Origin: an uncultured Alcaligenaceae bacterium
GTDB lineage: Bacteria > Pseudomonadota > Gammaproteobacteria > Burkholderiales > Burkholderiaceae_B
Assembly: GCA_937897265.1 (NCBI GenBank)
Contig: CALCPT010000034.1
Span: 1-16,018, forward strand
Direction: 5' to 3'
DNA length: 16,018 nt
Numbering within the stretch: the stretch's first letter is position 1; every line of letters begins with the position of its first letter. Positions 14,699 through 16,018 of the stretch are shown piece by piece. Position numbers and translations under genes: made by a program. The notes below the pieces were generated by a model. That model had not been told where the DNA came from. It was given only the letters and a program-made list of their open reading frames with translations, and searched no databases.

Positions 14699-15165
14699 CA
14701 AGATTGGCCCTGGATTGCTGAATTGACTAGGGCACGCAGGGTCTCTGGGACGGGCGTTGGCCGCTTAGTGGCGCGTGTCACACAGCAGTGCGTGAACGTG
14801 CCTTGCGCAGCCGGCTTACTGGGATCATCGTCATTAAAGATGCCTAAAAAATACGTCACTGTGCTGTTGCCTAAGCGACCAATTTTGACCCCCACCTGGA
14901 TATTGCCGGGAGAAGAGACTTCTCTGAAATAACGGCAATCTGAGGCAACGACAAACGTTTGCAACGGACCAGAAATTAACTTACGGTAATCATTCTTTTT
15001 TAAGAAGGCGTCAACCGCAGTATCAAAAAACGAATAATAGTGTGCGTTATTGACGTGCCCATTGGCATCATTGTCAGCGTATCGCAGAGTAATCTCTTCA
15101 AAAAAATCAAATTCGTGCCGTAAAAGTTCTGGCAACCTCGCGCCCGCTTGCTGTGACTCACTCAT
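14698..15165 (-). CDS. Hotdog-fold acyl-CoA thioesterase (4HBT / FadM-like)
   Basis: This is a cytoplasmic thioesterase of 155 aa. The catalytic segment RYADNDANGHVNNAHYYSFFDTA (about residues 28-50) matches the 4-hydroxybenzoyl-CoA thioesterase type, with an Asp (31 or 33) and His37 in the usual DxDxxGHVNN motif. The remaining strands are FVVASDCRYFREVSSPGNIQVGVKIGRLGNSTVTYFLGIF, the expected second half of the fold. ATG 15165 has a strong Shine-Dalgarno (GAAAGGG). The gene overlaps the following receptor gene by 1 nt, so the two are one transcription unit. The acyl-CoA substrate is not deducible. Confidence 0.92.
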   Translation of the reverse strand: MSESQQAGARLPELLRHEFDFFEEITLRYADNDANGHVNNAHYYSFFDTAVDAFLKKNDYRKLISGPLQTFVVASDCRYFREVSSPGNIQVGVKIGRLGNSTVTYFLGIFNDDDPSKPAAQGTFTHCCVTRATKRPTPVPETLRALVNSAIQGQS

Positions 15166-15337
15166 CCTAACCCTTTCAAAAACGTTGCTGACTGTTTCGC
15201 CGAAGATTCAATGCTTACGAGCCATTGATATCAACGCACGCTTTGGCAGATTACACACACCCTGCTGTCTGTCACTAGTTTAGCGCTCTCGTGCTACGAA
15301 AATTTCAGGAGAGCTGACCTTTTGAACCGAAATACAC

Positions 15338-15346
15338 TGATATGAT
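15338..15346 (+). promoter_or_regulatory. Candidate extended -10 promoter for the carboxymuconolactone decarboxylase-like gene
   Basis: TGATATGAT (15338-15346) fits the extended -10 pattern TGnTATAAT with one mismatch. The -35 is degenerate (TGACCT-like sequence lies slightly too far upstream, TTGAAC too close). It lies in the 284-nt divergent gap 15166-15449, about 95 nt before the start codon. I see no other structure in that gap. Confidence 0.35.
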
Positions 15347-15449
15347 TTCTTTGAACAAGTGGCAGTTAACGTCTAAGTCCTTTGCGCTAGGATAGAGCTA
15401 AAAGATTTTGACGAAAAAGCACTCGAATGAAACTCACCAGGACACAATC

Positions 15450-15899
15450 ATGGATAACAAACAACGCTACGCCGCAGGGATGAAAGTCAGACGTGCTGTA
15501 TTAGGCCCGACCTGGGTCGACAAAGCCACGGCCGCGCGCACGACCTTCAACGAAGAATGGCAAGCCCACATCACCCAATTTGTCTGGGGAGACATTTGGA
15601 CACGCCCTGGTCTGGACCGTCAAAAACGCTCTTGTATGACGCTCGCGCTCATGATTGCGCTTGGTCGTTGGGAAGAATTCAATCTGCACGTTGAAGCCGC
15701 GTTTAACAATGGCTTAACCGAAGACGACCTTAAAGAAGTCATCATGCATGCCGCGTGCTACTGCGGCGTACCCGCAGGTAACCATGCGTTTGCCCAAGCC
15801 TCCGAGACCTTGCAAAGACTTGGTCGCGCACCTAAGCCTTTGCCCGCTACTAAAAAAGTAAAAGTCAAGGCTAAGGCTAAGCCAAAAGCTCGCGCGTAG
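15450..15899 (+). CDS. Carboxymuconolactone decarboxylase family protein (PcaC-like) with Lys/Ala-rich tail
   Basis: This 149-aa AhpD-like-fold protein resembles PcaC (gamma-carboxymuconolactone decarboxylase, protocatechuate branch of the beta-ketoadipate pathway). ATG 15450 has AGGA 8 nt upstream; the longer frame from TTG 15408 has no such site. The PcaC-type start RYAAGMKVRRAVLGPTWVD is followed by TRPGLDRQKRSCMTLALMIALGRWEEFNLHVEAAFNNGLTEDDLKEVIMHAACYCGVPAGNHAF, all family core. After GRAPKPLP the protein ends in an 18-residue tail (ATKKVKVKAKAKPKARA region) rich in Lys and Ala, not part of the PcaC fold and reminiscent of bacterial histone-H1-like tails. No other protocatechuate-pathway genes are in the window, so true PcaC activity is not proven; other family members act on different lactones. 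Confidence 0.88.
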   Translation: MDNKQRYAAGMKVRRAVLGPTWVDKATAARTTFNEEWQAHITQFVWGDIWTRPGLDRQKRSCMTLALMIALGRWEEFNLHVEAAFNNGLTEDDLKEVIMHAACYCGVPAGNHAFAQASETLQRLGRAPKPLPATKKVKVKAKAKPKARA

Positions 15900-15922
15900 T
15901 CAGTCGGGCATCCTGTTGATCG

Positions 15923-15995
15923 GGTCAGATCCTGTGGCGTTGTCGTCAGCTGGTCACTTGTTGAGTCCAGCTTGCCACAACGCCCGAATCTGATC
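15923..15995. repeat. 73-nt imperfect inverted repeat
   Basis: The left arm (15923-15953) and right arm (15967-15995) pair in three blocks: GGTCAGATCC with GAATCTGATC (eight of ten), GGCGTTGT with ACAACGCC (eight of eight), and AGCTGG with CCAGCT (six of six), around a 13-nt loop. It begins 24 nt after the PcaC-like stop codon. There is no T-tract, only CTTTC, so it is not a standard intrinsic terminator. It could be a mobile-element end, a REP-like unit, or an RNA structure; the sequence to the right is cut by the window edge. Confidence 0.6.
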
Positions 15996-16018
15996 TTTCA
16001 TCCATAATGATTCTTCCC

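Noticed and set aside
15450..15899. Firm assignment as pcaC
   Set aside because: The core motifs fit, but no other protocatechuate genes are present and the family contains many enzymes with other roles, so the symbol is withheld.

Overview
The window looks like a chromosomal accessory-metabolism region of a betaproteobacterium, most likely Burkholderiales and perhaps an Alcaligenaceae/Burkholderiaceae relative. The reasons are two orphan tripartite-tricarboxylate (Bug/TctC) receptors, a TRAP transporter, moderate GC with no strong codon anomaly, and the mix of small oxidoreductases. This placement is an inference from gene content, not a phylogeny.

Region 1 (2-8061, all on +) is the main system: an acid-sugar catabolic cluster that I read as a D-apionate pathway. 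After a 5'-truncated beta-hydroxyacid dehydrogenase (2-811) come a candidate promoter, a candidate operator and an apnO-like oxidoisomerase (915-1742). A 14-bp palindrome follows, then a TRAP uptake system dctP-dctQ-dctM (1850-4707), a RuBisCO-like protein (oiaX-like, 4709-5950), a two-domain acid-sugar kinase (oiaK-like, 5956-7335) and a GntR/FCD regulator (7348-8061). From dctQ to gntR the genes overlap or lie within 12 nt of each other. A perfect 12-bp hairpin with a T-tract sits between dctP and dctQ and probably sets a high ratio of binding protein to permease. Proposed flow: TRAP imports the branched sugar acid; ApnO makes 3-oxo-isoapionate; OiaK phosphorylates it; the RuBisCO-like protein decarboxylates or cleaves the phosphate ester. 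The enzymes that would process the C4 phosphate, and those that make D-apionate from apiose, are not in the window.

Region 2 (8059-8146) holds the hairpin-bearing end of an IS200/IS605 (tnpB-type) element. It abuts gntR and supplies its stop codon.

Region 3 (8147-12303) has an orphan TTT receptor on +, convergent with a minus-strand set: an SDR oxidoreductase, an 87-aa protein with a ribbon-helix-helix-like C-terminal half, a beta-class glutathione S-transferase and a salicylate-hydroxylase-type FAD monooxygenase. A divergent MFS exporter (12416-13648) shares an intergenic region containing repeated TCAGG/CCTGA boxes.

Region 4 (13703-15899) has a minus-strand hotdog thioesterase coupled by a 1-nt overlap to a second orphan TTT receptor, then a + strand carboxymuconolactone-decarboxylase-family protein with an unusual lysine-rich tail. 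A 73-nt imperfect inverted repeat lies just before the window end.

No gap between genes exceeds 300 bases. The largest (15166-15449) contains only a candidate extended -10 promoter. I saw no rRNA, tRNA, CRISPR array or intact transposase.
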